Of a stretch of 64,000 nt of DNA, positions 45,817-56,725 are shown one piece after another. The notes below the pieces were generated by a model. It was not told where the DNA came from. It searched no databases and saw nothing but the letters and a program-made list of their open reading frames with translations. The DNA comes from Ophiosphaerella korrae (lineage: Eukaryota > Ascomycota > Dothideomycetes > Pleosporales > Phaeosphaeriaceae): assembly GCA_028456385.1 (NCBI GenBank), contig JALNQF010000022.1, positions 248,001 through 312,000 on the forward strand, written 5' to 3'. The position numbers and the translations under genes were made by a program. Numbering within the stretch: position 1 is the stretch's first letter; each line of letters begins with the position of its first letter.

Positions 45817-46857
45817 TCATGGCTCCTCATCCTCGCCGTCCATGACGAACTTTCGCTTTTCTCCGCTTGCGGCAATAGCGAGAGCGTCCAAACCGCGGTA
45901 TGATGAGCCATTGTTGTAGCTGTGAGTCATGGCGAAGGCGGTGGGGTCTGGATATGGCCGATGGTTGAAGTCGCCGAATTGCTCGGTAGGCTGAGCAGAG
46001 TTGATGTAGGATCCCGTGGGGCTCAGCGATGGATCAACCATGGAGCAGGGTTGTGTCATTTCTGGGTTGGCCTTTTGCAGGGGGGAAAGAGCAGGCCGTG
46101 GGCTGGGTTTTTGCTTGGGTCTCTTTGCATCTCTGTCGCCGGGCTTTGACGAGCCGCGGCCACTTTGGTGTGTGCGGCGATGCTGTTCCATGTTGTCTTT
46201 CCGGGTGAAGGCCTTGTTGCACTCGGGGCAGAAGGCGTCCTTCTTGCCCGTGTGTTTCTTGGCGTGGCGCGCAGCATGGCCAGAGGTGGTGAAGTAATCG
46301 CGGCAGTGGTAGGTTTTGGCCATTGGGCATGGATAACTGTTCTTCTTGGGCCGTACAGGTCCGTGAGCAGCGGCAGCCGGCGCAGGTGCAGGCGCGAGTG
46401 CAGGCGCGGGTGCGGGTGCGGGTGCGGGTGCGGATGCGGATGCGGATGCGGATGCGGATGCGGATGCGGATGCGGGAGGTGGCAGCTGTTCTTGGGGTTG
46501 CACATAGTAGCCTGATGGCACCGGGTGGTACGGGAGTGCAACCTGGGCCATGTGGGAATAAGGGCTGTTTGGCTCTTTTTGCGGAGGAAAGAAGGAAGAG
46601 TGAGTGAAGACGGGTGATTCCAGGCTTGCTTCGTAGGCGTAGTCTGGGGTGATGGGGGAGGGCGAGCGCATGTTTGTTGAGTCTGACGAGGTGCTGCGAA
46701 TAAGTTGGGGAGTGGGGGGCGAGCCGATTGGCGAGGAATCGTAGCTCGAGGGTTCAGAGCGCACCGAGGTTGCGAAGGACGATAGGCGAACCAGGTGTGG
46801 GGGCTCGTAGTCGTTGAGAAGAGAGACGGTGCGACCCGCAGAATTTGTGCCGTCCAT
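45817..46857 (-). CDS. C2H2 zinc-finger transcription factor with Ala-Ser/Ala-Pro tract
   Basis: Single exon, 346 residues from MDGTNSAGRTVSLL; an in-frame Met at 46980 would add 41 hydrophobic residues that do not fit a nuclear factor. The N-terminal 130 residues are Ser/Pro-rich. A low-complexity tract of alternating Ala-Ser then Ala-Pro is coded by a hexanucleotide repeat (46381-46476). Two fingers follow: a non-standard first one (CPMAKTYHCRDYFTTSGHAARHAKKH, spacing Cys-x5-Cys) and a canonical second (CPECNKAFTRKDNMEQHRRTH). After the fingers come basic RDAKRPKQK and a flexible tail ending GEKRKFVMDGEDEEP. The finger pair resembles those of fungal C2H2 stress and developmental factors, but I cannot name an orthologue. 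It has a long upstream region (to about 49 kb) with no other gene. Confidence 0.82.
   Translation of the reverse strand: MDGTNSAGRTVSLLNDYEPPHLVRLSSFATSVRSEPSSYDSSPIGSPPTPQLIRSTSSDSTNMRSPSPITPDYAYEASLESPVFTHSSFFPPQKEPNSPYSHMAQVALPYHPVPSGYYVQPQEQLPPPASASASASASASASAPAPAPAPAPALAPAPAPAAAAHGPVRPKKNSYPCPMAKTYHCRDYFTTSGHAARHAKKHTGKKDAFCPECNKAFTRKDNMEQHRRTHQSGRGSSKPGDRDAKRPKQKPSPRPALSPLQKANPEMTQPCSMVDPSLSPTGSYINSAQPTEQFGDFNHRPYPDPTAFAMTHSYNNGSSYRGLDALAIAASGEKRKFVMDGEDEEP
46381..46476. repeat. hexanucleotide microsatellite inside coding sequence
   Basis: Units of GCGGGT and GCGGAT repeat on the plus strand, coding Ala-Pro and Ala-Ser dipeptides in the C2H2 factor on minus. Copy changes by whole units keep the frame. 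On the plus strand the same bases read as Arg/Met- or Cys/Gly-rich peptides, which is why long false frames appear there. Confidence 0.85.
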
Positions 46858-49800
46858 TTTTTTATTGGGCACGGCAGCTATATAAATAAGGGTAGAGGCA
46901 GGAATGCGAGCGAGAGCGCTGACGAACAGGCTAGGGCGTAGGCACGTGAGCCAGCAGCAGGAGGCAACAAAATGAGCCAAGCAGAGGCCGGACGAGGCTG
47001 TGTGGGGAGGGGGGGTTGGTTGGAGAGGGTGAGTGGTGAGCGGTGTAGTGGTATGGATTAGTGGATTGGTGTGTTGGTGGGAGGAATGAGGGAGTGTCGA
47101 GGGCTGGCTTCTTTACAAGAGAGCTTACTAGGTGCGCCAGCAGCGGGACACGGTCTTGTTATAGAGAGTGGACTGGCAGAGCCATGGTGGGTTAGGCTGG
47201 TTGCAGAAAGCCGCGCCGGGATCAGGGCCTTCTCAGATTTCGATGCATTACATGATTACATCCTGGACTTTGCCATGTCCTTTGCGGGCGGCCCAAAGCG
47301 GCTAGCCCGATGATGAGGCTTTACAGGGTCCCTGGTGGTGGCATGCGCGCGGACGCAGGTCGCACAAGCGCTGGTGGTTGACGCGGTACGGCGTGCTTGT
47401 CCGTGGGACTGCATGGCGGCCGTCGCAAGGCTTTCCACAATTCTCCACAACGCCGCCTGCCAACTTGGGCCGTGTGCGCATGGCTCATTCTCGCACAGTG
47501 GACAAGCCATTCTTGGCCGGCGGTGGGGACTGATTGCTCTGACTGTTCTGGCTGTCCTGATTGCCGTGGTCACAGACCCAAACCGGAGCGCCGGAGAGGC
47601 GCCGCCTCATCGCTCGATGCGTGTGCGGATCGAGATGGCAAGACGGCCAGCACAGCACAGGCTCGCCGCCCGCCGCTCGAATCCGCCTGACGAGCCGGCA
47701 GCCGGGCTGGTACCTATGGGCACGTCTGGGGCACGTATGGACGTGTGGACGTGTGGGCGTGTGGACGTGTGGGCGCGTGTGGGCAGGTATGGGCAATGTA
47801 CTTGCTGCGAGCTGTCGCGTCGCACACGGCTCGCAGCACCAGCGCGGGCGGTTGCACCGCACATGTGTCTGCCAGGAATGCCCGGCCGCCTCAGACTCGC
47901 CAGCCGCCCCGCCTGGCAGACGCTTGGCAGACACACACAGCAGACAGCCACCCAGCTGCTATCCACGCCCACCCCCAGCCTTAGCCGCGTCCGGCGTAGC
48001 GCCTGGCTCGATTCCCTCGACCCATCGACAAAATGGCGGGCCATCGACCGTCTTGGCGCGGGTCTCTACGTCATTCTCGTTCCATGCCCTCGCGTCGCTC
48101 CTCCCCAGCCACTGCCCCTGGCGCGCCCTGTGCCTTCCGCTCTGATTCAGCCACCAGACCCTGTGCCCAGACCCTTTTCCTGCCCTATCGTCTGCTCAGA
48201 TCGAGCTCTCCGCGGCCCATCGGCCTCTTCTTGCGCTCTGCTGCTCTGCTACCCTGCTGCCCTGCTGCCCACTTTGCCCATCTCTGCTTTTCTGAATCGC
48301 ATCCTTCATATGCCGTTTCATGCAGGGCTGCCGAAAGTCCCCTTTTGCCCTTTTCACCACCGCCTGACCCGTCCTGCTCTTTCCCCATGATGTCATTCCA
48401 GCCTTGCAAGTCAATCGCCAACAACAACAATTTCTTCCTCTTTGCCCCAATCCGTCCGAAAAAGGACCGCCAGGCCGCACCACCACCTCTAGCCCCAGCT
48501 CTCCATGCTCGACTCTCCATGCTCAGCCTTCGCCGATATGGTCCTCGTCTTGGCTCGTCAATCTGTAAATCTGCCCTTTTGAGGCTCTGCGATCCAGCCA
48601 GGTCCCTCACCACACGCCTACGCTAGTCAAGCCCCCCAACACTTCAACCTGCCAGAGACCTTCATTGGTCAATTGCCAGTGGCCCCTCATTCAAATCAAG
48701 CCTTCGGCCGTCATGCTCTATCGGACCTTGGTTCACCTACCAGTGTTTCTCCTCATCGCCTAGGTCTAGATTTTGACACAACAGGATCATACTCCGTTCG
48801 CATTCCTTGCCCATCGACAACAAACTTTAATCTCCAGTCGCAACGACTCTGGGCAACCTTCATGTGGCCAAACTAAGGGAATCCTGATTGAGTCCTGAGA
48901 TTATTCCACCTTGGCCCAAGCTAGGGGCGCGCGGCATGGCTCCCCGCCACCTACTGATCTTATGACTCTATCAAGATCTCCGCTGCTCTGCTCTGTTTGG
49001 CCTTTTTTTGAGATGCCGTATTTTCTTGGCAACGTCTGTTTGGACCGTTTTTGACAGAAGGGGTAACTAAATATCAATCTAGAATGGCACACCCAGCCGT
49101 ACCAAACTCCCCACAACGAATGGCGCGTCCCAGTGACAGACTATCGGGTGATAAGCTGGAACGCTCAAATCCTAATCTCCCTCCTATTAGTTGTTAACGG
49201 GATAGATTCCGCAAAGTTTCCCTAGACCACAACTCAGCGGTGCATCCTTACTGCACTAAATACCTTTTCGTGTGGCAATCTCCTTCACTATGATAGGTCC
49301 ATCACTTTGATGCACATGCAACTGGTTTGCTAAGTAAACACCCCTATTACCAATACACCATTGCCAGAGCCCTGAGCGGGTGATTTTTCAAAACTGGGGC
49401 CATGATTGATCCAACTCCGTGTTTCTGGTCATTTTGTAATACCCCTAGCTGCCGTGCTCCGCGGCGACGGACCCTTGATGAGAGGGCCCCAAATTGAAGT
49501 TGGTAGCATCCATCTCTTTTATCCAACAGCTGTCTATGTTGCCCAATCAGGCACAGTTCTTCGTTGTTTCTCGCTATTCTATGAACTTTAATCATGGGGC
49601 AAAACGTAACAATAGCGTCACATTGGGGCTAGAAGCTAGACATGCACCTTGCCATCCGCGGATAGCCCTTATCCGATGTTCTTCGGTGCGGAGCAGCTCT
49701 AAGAGGCGATATACTACTGGCTACAACTCCAATAGCCAATAGCACATCACGCGCCGAGGCCGCTTCGACTGTGTGCAGCTAGACACGAGGCGAGTATTGG

Positions 49801-51180
49801 TGATATCATATTACTAAAGCCCTGCTCAGATATCTCCCTTCAATGCGCCCTCATCGCCTCCACTAATGATGATGATGACAAGCCCGATACACCAAGATGC
49901 CAATTGGTCTGGTTAAAAGCACCGACATAGATGAGGAAAGGTCGACCGTTTGGCACGAAATCCGACCACTCTTCCAATCTCCACCATTTTGCAACGCCAC
50001 TCACACTAACAAACCCTGTCCTCATTCACATCGAGCCCCACTTAGTCCCGCAACCTTCTTCCCGTCTAACCACCGACAGCCTACCTACTCTAATACTATT
50101 ACCCTGTGGGGAAAAAAAAAAATTACCGGGGGGCCGCTTGGGCCATGGCGACCCTGCACACACGAGTGGGTACTATGACCTCCTTTTGCGTTGCAAACGG
50201 CCAACCTCACGTTTCGCAATCGCATTGGCAATGACAATTACGTTTTGTGTCCTGTGAGAGAACGCATGATCCATACCGGATCGGCGCTTTCTCCCGAAGA
50301 AAGTTGAATATTGAATATTTCAATGCATACATAGTGAAAATTTGTGACGCTGATATTCTTTTTTGTCACGAAACCTGGTTCGTTGGGAGCATCTGCGGGG
50401 AACGGGGAGCCTCGCCTCAAGGTTTGGCGATTGCGCGTTGGATCTACCCGAATGAAGTAGGTTTATCTTGGGTATGTATTTGTCCCCTAATCGTGGTTGT
50501 GAGATGAGGTGGTGTCGGCTGCCTTGTAAGTTGTGAATCATTATAATGGAGTTCGGATACACTCCTTGTTTTTATAGATCCACTTGGAATATTGGAAGAC
50601 AACCCTTGGAGGCAGGGGGGGGGGGGGGGTTGCAGTATCACACAAGGACATAAGTAATGGGGCAGTTGTTTGTATTGATATTTATCAATCTATTTGGTCC
50701 AGAGCATGGCGCAATGTGTTGTCATTTCTGCAAGCCCGATGCCTGAGGCTCGCTCTTAGATTTTCAAGACTCATGTTCATTTGTTTCATTCTTTCCACAG
50801 GAAAATTTTCTTGATCTGATTTGCGAGTTCACACGTGTCTTGACCAGTTACCAGTCGAGTATGAGATTTGAGTCAGTGAAGTGAAGAATATAGTAGTTTT
50901 ACCCTCCACCATCATTTTGTCTCGAAAACGATGCTTATATACAAACAGTACTTCTCCTAATGCTCGATGCGTTGTCTTGAGATAAGTTCGGGCGGTTTCA
51001 ATACATCTATACCAAAGTGTGGGAACCGTGGTTCAGTCAAGGAACAGACCCTCGCACAACCCATTTATAACCCTTTCCAAAGAAAAGGCCAGATCAGCAA
51101 ACAAGATACACTAGAATAATTCAAATTAACACAAAGCAGAAAAAAAAATCGCTGGTTATCACAAAAATTTATTCACCACC
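46858..51180. other. 4.3-kb gene-free stretch upstream of the C2H2 factor
   Basis: Part of this, 47.0-48.7 kb, is C-rich and open in several frames on both strands at once (for example plus 47335-48390 and minus 47485-47934). This is what base composition gives rather than coding. It contains GTGTGGAC/GTGTGGGC repeats near 47733-47790 and may include a long leader and promoter of the zinc-finger gene. From 48.7 to 51.2 kb I see no gene; a G run lies at 50615-50629. Confidence 0.5.
47733..47790. repeat. GTGTGGRCGT-type short tandem repeat
   Basis: The sequence repeats gacgtgtg / ggcgtgtg units about six times (gtatggacgtgtggacgtgtgggcg and so on). It is one reason for shadow frames in this area. 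Confidence 0.65.
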
Positions 51181-51610
51181 ATGAAGCTCTTCAACCCCAT
51201 TGTTGTCCTCCTCCCCTTCGCGTCCTGTGTCTATGCGAGGGCGCGCTTTCTTGAGCTCGATATTGGATCAAGGACAACCTGCTCACCCCATGATGATGGA
51301 AGATTTATATGCGGTACATGCTCAATCACCTCGTCCAAGAAACACCACTAACTAAAAAAATATCTCTAGCTGCAATAAAAGACGCTCTCACAATACAGGT
51401 GTGGTTTTACTTTGTCCACCAGCGCCACATTTGGGTATGCAAAGACGAGAGGTGGAGATTTTTCGCAATATGCAAAAGACATTGGCTATGTATGTTGAAG
51501 ACTTATCTGTTTGCATGCTGATGTAGTGTAATCTGTATGCTGATTCTTTCTATACAGGCGAGGATGGCGTGGAGGGAATGAATGCATTCTGTTACCCTGA
51601 CGGGTTATAA
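51181..51610 (+). CDS. possible small secreted Cys-containing protein, exon model unresolved
   Basis: The start MKLFNPIVVLLPFASCVYARA is a clear signal-peptide-like sequence, followed by CSPHDDGRFIC in the same frame. A probable intron begins GTACATGC (51315) and ends TATCTCTAG with a CACTAAC branch. Downstream, a frame with plausible composition (CGFTLSTSATFGYAKTRGG ... YAKDIGYV) runs to a second donor-like GT and, after a CTATACAG acceptor, CEDGVEGMNAFCYPDGL then a stop at 51608. I could not join the first exon to that frame by a clean splice in phase. A further Cys-containing frame (GLCASRGPVCWEELGVC) lies just beyond, out of phase. It may be an effector-like gene with an exon I mis-set, or a decayed copy. 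No family recognised. Confidence 0.35.
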
Positions 51611-53778
51611 AGTTGGACTCTGTGCGAGCCGTGGCCCTGTGTGCTGGGAAGAATTGGGTGTTTGCGAACGAGGCACAAGGGGAATCTCGCCACCGCTTCG
51701 TGTTGTGAGTCTCGTTGTTTGGGCATGACTATATTGAACAGTCAAAGTATTTCTATGGGATGAATTATTCTTCACTATGCGCAAAGGGGATCGAGGCTAA
51801 GCTAATATCCAACAATCTTGTCCTGAGTCTCACAATATGTCCATAGTGCACAAATACTTTTTTTAACCTTTTAACACGTTTTTTTAACCTTTTAACACTT
51901 GTTTTTAACCTTTTAACACTTTTTTTAACCTTTTAACACTTTTTTTTAACCTTTTAACACTTGTTTTTAACCTTTTAACACTTTTTTTTTTTTTTTTTTT
52001 TTCTGCGTATATTTCCACACAAAACGTCAAGACATGCCGCGTAGGCCACCCCAGAAATCCAGCGTTAGTGGCGCATACAAGGTCACACATCACATACAGG
52101 GCTAGAACTAAGCCACTTCTGCTTACCGATAATCACCTAACCACAACTCATCCTTTTGTCTCCACTGACACATCGCAACTACCTTGCTAACTGCAAATAC
52201 CCACAAACAATACTATACCTCCTTCCTCCGTATATACCATAATACCCCAGCTAGCATACCCGACACGACCAGACACTGATCCCCTACCACGTCTAGCCCC
52301 AGCGCAATGCACAACGCTGCACGCCAATGGGCCAAACGGCCAAACCAACCACGGCGCTGAAGTCCCCAATATCTGCAAACTAGGTTTCACCCCAGCGCCA
52401 ATAGTCACTGTAGATAATGCGGGGACAAAAAAGTGAGGTTCAGCTACGGCTCCGCATGCCCTCCAGCTCTTTCGGCTGGCTGAATCCGAGCGGAGGGGCG
52501 CGTGCAGCTACATTTGCTAGTAAGGGTGAACGGCAGTTCTGGCCTGAGTGCGTGTGGTGGATATTTGATGTGCATGTGCATTCATTCACACTAGTTGGAT
52601 TACCAGCGGACGAGATCGGAAAGTTGAGCCGAAGGGGTTTCGTTGGTGCTGACGGGCTGAGGAATGTAGATATAGTCGGTAAAAGTATGCAGGTGTGTAG
52701 CGCGTTTCACGCAGGGATCTGCAGGACCGCATTTCTGTTTTGGTAGGGCTGGGCATCTTTGGGGTGGAGAGGTTGGGATGATGGCTGTTCAGGCGGGTTT
52801 GGGTGCATGTTTTGTGGTGTCATTTTGATTTGTCTTGGGTATAGGTAAGTTGTCGACAAGGTTTCGGTAGCTGTGAAGATGCACTGTATCCTTTGTTTGT
52901 GAACAAGGTTAGAGTTTGGCTGCTACGAGGAGGTCTATGCATGTTGTCTATGTGCTGGGAAACCATCGGTTGATCACTGGATGATATTAGGACGAGCGTT
53001 TCGAGAGGGGTAATGACCCATGGGAGATGTTTAGATACACCCCTTACCCAATTTGATTTGCAGTATGGTTGCGTGTTTACGTTAAATGACACTTTAAGGG
53101 CAAATGAGTTACCCATGTCTTTCGATGTTTCAACCGCGCAGTCATAGTCCCTATTTCCTCGTGTAGGTAAAGAGATTTTAAAGCTATCTGATGAACTAGT
53201 CGTGCAGGCATAAAAACCGTAGATCTGGACTTTCACAGTCTTACTTGTTTCGTAGCAGATGGCCATGTCACTACTTTCGAACAACGCCATTGTGATGAGG
53301 GCTTTCCTAGACAAACTTTTTCACCACACGCTCACTTGAATATGAATAGACCAACGAATTTGTACACTATGACGGCCATCACTATAATATGACTGTGGAA
53401 GGCTTGAAGTCTTAATGGGCTGTAATGTAAATTCTAGAACCGCTTAGAGTTAGGTATTAGCACGGAACGACGATACATGATTTTAGCGAAGTGTGCATAT
53501 CACGCTTTAGTTTTGAGTTTACGAAATGTTATCTCGGCATTATCGTGATGGTACATTGCATGCAGTGAATATTGATACGCATGTCCAAGGAAAAAAAGGT
53601 ATTGAGAACCTCATGATAAAAGTATCTCGCCCTAGATCACCTCAGGTAAACGGATGTGAACTTAAAAACTAAACAGTACCATTCATATCAACATCTTATG
53701 ATATATATATACGTACCGCCTGATCCCAAATAGCTACACGCTGGTCAAATTACCACTTTTCTATCACTCCATCTAACC
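51611..53778. other. 2.2-kb gene-poor stretch with minisatellite
   Basis: Apart from the 21-nt minisatellite annotated separately, I see no supported gene. A 164-codon minus frame (52820-53314) has normal-looking composition but no domain, no neighbours and no splice support. A 109-codon plus frame (52417-52746) is similar. Confidence 0.5.
51865..52003. repeat. 21-nt minisatellite, six copies, ending in a T run
   Basis: The core AACCTTTTAACAC occurs at 51865, 51886, 51907, 51927, 51948 and 51969, separated by 6-8 T or TTG-T spacers (period 20-21 nt), and is followed by about 22 T. On the minus strand it reads as a KRLKKSV repeat within a 62-codon frame, which I regard as a by-product. Confidence 0.9.
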
Positions 53779-56235
53779 CTACTGCCCCAACAAAATCTTC
53801 AATGCCTCCACCCCCGTTCCCAATACCTCCTGCCTCCGACTCTCCTTCAACAACAACTTGAGTGTATTCAGCGCCCCCTTTTCCTTCAATTTGGCTACGC
53901 CACCTGGCACCTCTGCCACGCTACGTATGCACACGGCGCCGCGATACTTGATATCTTCGTCTTCATCCCGACACAAACCCAACAAGAAATCAATACCCCT
54001 TTCCTGCCGTAGCAAGGCCGTGACTGCCTCTTCGACACCGAGGAGCATGGCAAGCGCGCCACCAGCTGCGGAGCGCGTTGGCATGTCGTCAACATCGGTC
54101 ATGGCGAGGAGTAAGTGGAGTCGCATTTTTGAACGTGGTTCGCTGGGATCGGCAAAGCGTGCGATGCATGATGGGGAGGCCATGAGGTTGCAAAGGAGTT
54201 CCGTGGCAGCGCGGCGAATCATGGAGTGTGAAGAGAGGAGGAGGTCGTCGATGATAGTGTCGAATGCTGAGCGGATGATATGGTCTTGTGTTTGTAGATC
54301 GAGGGATGCGAGGTTTGTGAGGGCGAGTAGGGATTCGAAGGCATGAAGTTGCCATGTTGAGCTTTCGGTGCGCGTGAGTTGGCTCAGGAGCGGCCTGATC
54401 GCTGATGTGCTTGGTAATGCGGCGTTGAATACATGTGAGGGGTTGATGCTGATGAGCAGGCGAGACAGTGCCTGGGCCGTTGTTGGTAGTGCAGTGGGTG
54501 GGTATGGTGTGGTACCTGTTGTAGAGGCAGCATTTGTGGCGGAGATATGGTCCCATATATTGACTAAAAGTTTAACAGCACCCTGTTGCACCATTTTGCC
54601 CCGGCTCTTTGACTCTTTGCTTAGATTGAGTAGAACTTGGGCGCTATTTGAGTGAATTGTTGGTGAGCCTTTCCGGCAAATATGAACAAGAAGTGGGACG
54701 ACGCCTGTATCGAGCATGCGTGCACACCGAATGCTAACATTTGCTTCCTTCAGAAGCTCGTCGGGGTCTGTAGGCTTTTGTACATTGGCGTACGCTTTTA
54801 GTTGTCCCATCTGTTTCTCTTCCTCTGACTGTAGGGGTAGGTAGCTGGTAAGATTGACGAAGATGGTCAAGCCACCAAACAGTATATTCGATGGTGTGGA
54901 CGGCTCGCTCATTGTCCCAATAAGACGCTTGAGGAATTTGGGCGATTTTGATAAGTCTTCGCGAACCTTGGGCTGAAGTGATGCGTACGCTAATCCTTCG
55001 ATTGAATCTTGCTTTGACGAAATATCACCTCCAATGACCATCGACTTGAAGCTTGCGATCAAATCACTTTGATCGACTTTTGTGGGAGTAACAATCTTTG
55101 GATTATCGTCAGAGTGCAATTCATCACCTAGCTTGACAAGAACAAGCGCCGCTAGATTCGCACGCTTCTTGTCCTGACTCTCTGCGACCAAAATCTCTAA
55201 CCAGTCTCTGCAATGCTTGTTAATGGCGTCTCGACAGTTTTTATCAACGCAAGCCGCGCTGATGAGCTCCAGAGTAGCCTGTTCAAGCTTGTGTGACTTC
55301 TTCTTTTCGACCACAGGCACGAGTGTGCTGACAAAACCTTCGGTGAGGAAGAGCGCAGCAGCCGCCGTTACCGCTACTGGGAAGATTACTGTGGCAGCCG
55401 AAAAGGCGACGATAAGGTCATTCGCTTCGCCTTTTTTTGCGCGATTCGTGACAAACTTGGCTATCAATTCTCCGGCAGTGTCTGGGGCAAGCTCGAACAA
55501 CTTGATACTAGCAAGCGTAGCTTGACTACGTAAGCTATTTGGGAGTCGAATGTCGAGCGCTTCGAGAATGACATTGAAGCTGTCCGCATCTATGATCCCT
55601 TTGAGGTGCTCTGCGTAATGAGCGAGGAGTTGCGCAACGCCTTTCATTGCACGTTCGGGGTGCTCGAGCGCTTCTTCCATCATCATTGCCAAGCTAAGCA
55701 TGAATACATCTCTGTGGCCGTTCTTGAAAGTCTCATCGTCTGGCCAAACAGTTTTGTTCAGCAGAACCTTGAGCAATCCATCGATAGAATCATCTCCACG
55801 CTCGAACATCTCATAGTAGATTCGTGTCGGCTGTTCTCGGACAGCATTGGCAAGCCACTTCTGAGCACAGACATTCTGTAGGAGCTCACCAGAGACTTGA
55901 TCCAAGATATCATCTTCACCTTTGAAGTCGAACAAAATTTCCATCGCCTGTTCTGCCTCTTTCGCTTTCAAGCCTTGCTTTTGAACTACTCGTAATGTTC
56001 GATCTCCATCATCCTCATCCTTAGTCCTGACCCAAATTTTACAAAGATTCAGAAGTTCGCTTTTGTCCTCCTCTTGCCGTAGTCTTGCCCAAGCATCCTT
56101 GATTTGCGGATTTTCTGGGGCAATCGTGCTGGCTTCGCGAAGAAATCTGGCAGCGGATGCTAGATCACCAGTGTCCGTACTTTCACTTGCCTTCTGGGCG
56201 AGCTGCAACGCTCGCTGGTCTTCGGTTGTTGCCAT
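53779..56235 (-). CDS. UNC-45/Cro1/She4 (UCS) myosin chaperone
   Basis: Single exon, 818 residues. The N terminus (residues 1-60: ALQLAQKASESTDTGDLASAARFLREASTIAPENPQ) is a remnant helical repeat, shorter than the three-TPR block of animal UNC-45. The rest is armadillo-like helical repeats, including the UCS central and C-terminal regions (NILFGGLTIFVNLTSYLPLQSEEEKQM ... RCARMLDTGVVPLLVHICRKGSPTIHSNSAQVLLNLSKESKSRGKMVQQGAVKLLV). The C terminus (TDVDDMPTRSAAGGALAMLLGVEEAV) is typical of fungal members. Podospora CRO1 is needed for the syncytial-to-cellular transition, and She4/Rng3 fold or activate myosin motor heads for actin rings and endocytosis. The neighbour, Cdc11, is a septation-network scaffold, so the two share a biological theme; that this is more than chance is not shown. 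Confidence 0.93.
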   Translation of the reverse strand: MATTEDQRALQLAQKASESTDTGDLASAARFLREASTIAPENPQIKDAWARLRQEEDKSELLNLCKIWVRTKDEDDGDRTLRVVQKQGLKAKEAEQAMEILFDFKGEDDILDQVSGELLQNVCAQKWLANAVREQPTRIYYEMFERGDDSIDGLLKVLLNKTVWPDDETFKNGHRDVFMLSLAMMMEEALEHPERAMKGVAQLLAHYAEHLKGIIDADSFNVILEALDIRLPNSLRSQATLASIKLFELAPDTAGELIAKFVTNRAKKGEANDLIVAFSAATVIFPVAVTAAAALFLTEGFVSTLVPVVEKKKSHKLEQATLELISAACVDKNCRDAINKHCRDWLEILVAESQDKKRANLAALVLVKLGDELHSDDNPKIVTPTKVDQSDLIASFKSMVIGGDISSKQDSIEGLAYASLQPKVREDLSKSPKFLKRLIGTMSEPSTPSNILFGGLTIFVNLTSYLPLQSEEEKQMGQLKAYANVQKPTDPDELLKEANVSIRCARMLDTGVVPLLVHICRKGSPTIHSNSAQVLLNLSKESKSRGKMVQQGAVKLLVNIWDHISATNAASTTGTTPYPPTALPTTAQALSRLLISINPSHVFNAALPSTSAIRPLLSQLTRTESSTWQLHAFESLLALTNLASLDLQTQDHIIRSAFDTIIDDLLLSSHSMIRRAATELLCNLMASPSCIARFADPSEPRSKMRLHLLLAMTDVDDMPTRSAAGGALAMLLGVEEAVTALLRQERGIDFLLGLCRDEDEDIKYRGAVCIRSVAEVPGGVAKLKEKGALNTLKLLLKESRRQEVLGTGVEALKILLGQ

Positions 56236-56725
56236 TTGTGAAAGTGGAGGTCATATCAAGTTATCAGACAAGGTGGGTTGATCACTTTGATAGTCAGGTC
56301 ACGGGAGCATTATTAGTATCTTGGCGCACTGGCCACTCCACATGAAATTGTTTCATCGAGCTCAACAAACCGCGGGGTTATTGACCCAACTAGGGTCTTG
56401 AAGATTGTCATGCATTTTGTTACTTGCTTTTTTTATCCGAGAGATGTTCATTATCAATACAGTTTGTGATACTCAAACAGAGGCCCCATGCTCTGTGTGC
56501 CCTAAATAAATTGCGCCTAAAATATGCTCTGGTATCAAATGCTGACGCCGAACGAAGCGAAACTCCACACAACAAGTATGAGACGCCGGTACCTGATCTA
56601 TTATTCAAGATCCCCATCCCGCCAAAGTCAACTTCCAGACTCCCGTGGGGTAACTCCGCTCGCCTAAAACTGTAAATGACCAACGCTAATGACAAGATAC
56701 GTAACTTTTTAGCCGCGTCGCTCCT
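56236..56725. other. intergenic between tandem minus-strand genes
   Basis: The 490-bp gap holds the Cro1 promoter and the 3' flank of Cdc11. I see nothing else. Confidence 0.5.

Noticed and set aside
46165..46515. Cys/Gly-repeat plus-strand frame (CGCGCG type)
   Set aside because: Antisense reading of the hexanucleotide repeat in the zinc-finger gene.
47335..48390. 351-codon plus-strand frame
   Set aside because: C-rich DNA open in at least four frames on both strands; Arg/Pro/Cys-biased product with no domain.
51905..52093. KRLKKSV-repeat minus-strand peptide
   Set aside because: Arises from the 21-nt minisatellite and poly-T; no independent coding evidence.
52820..53314. 164-codon minus-strand frame
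   Set aside because: Composition is protein-like, but there is no domain, promoter or homologue known to me; too weak to call.
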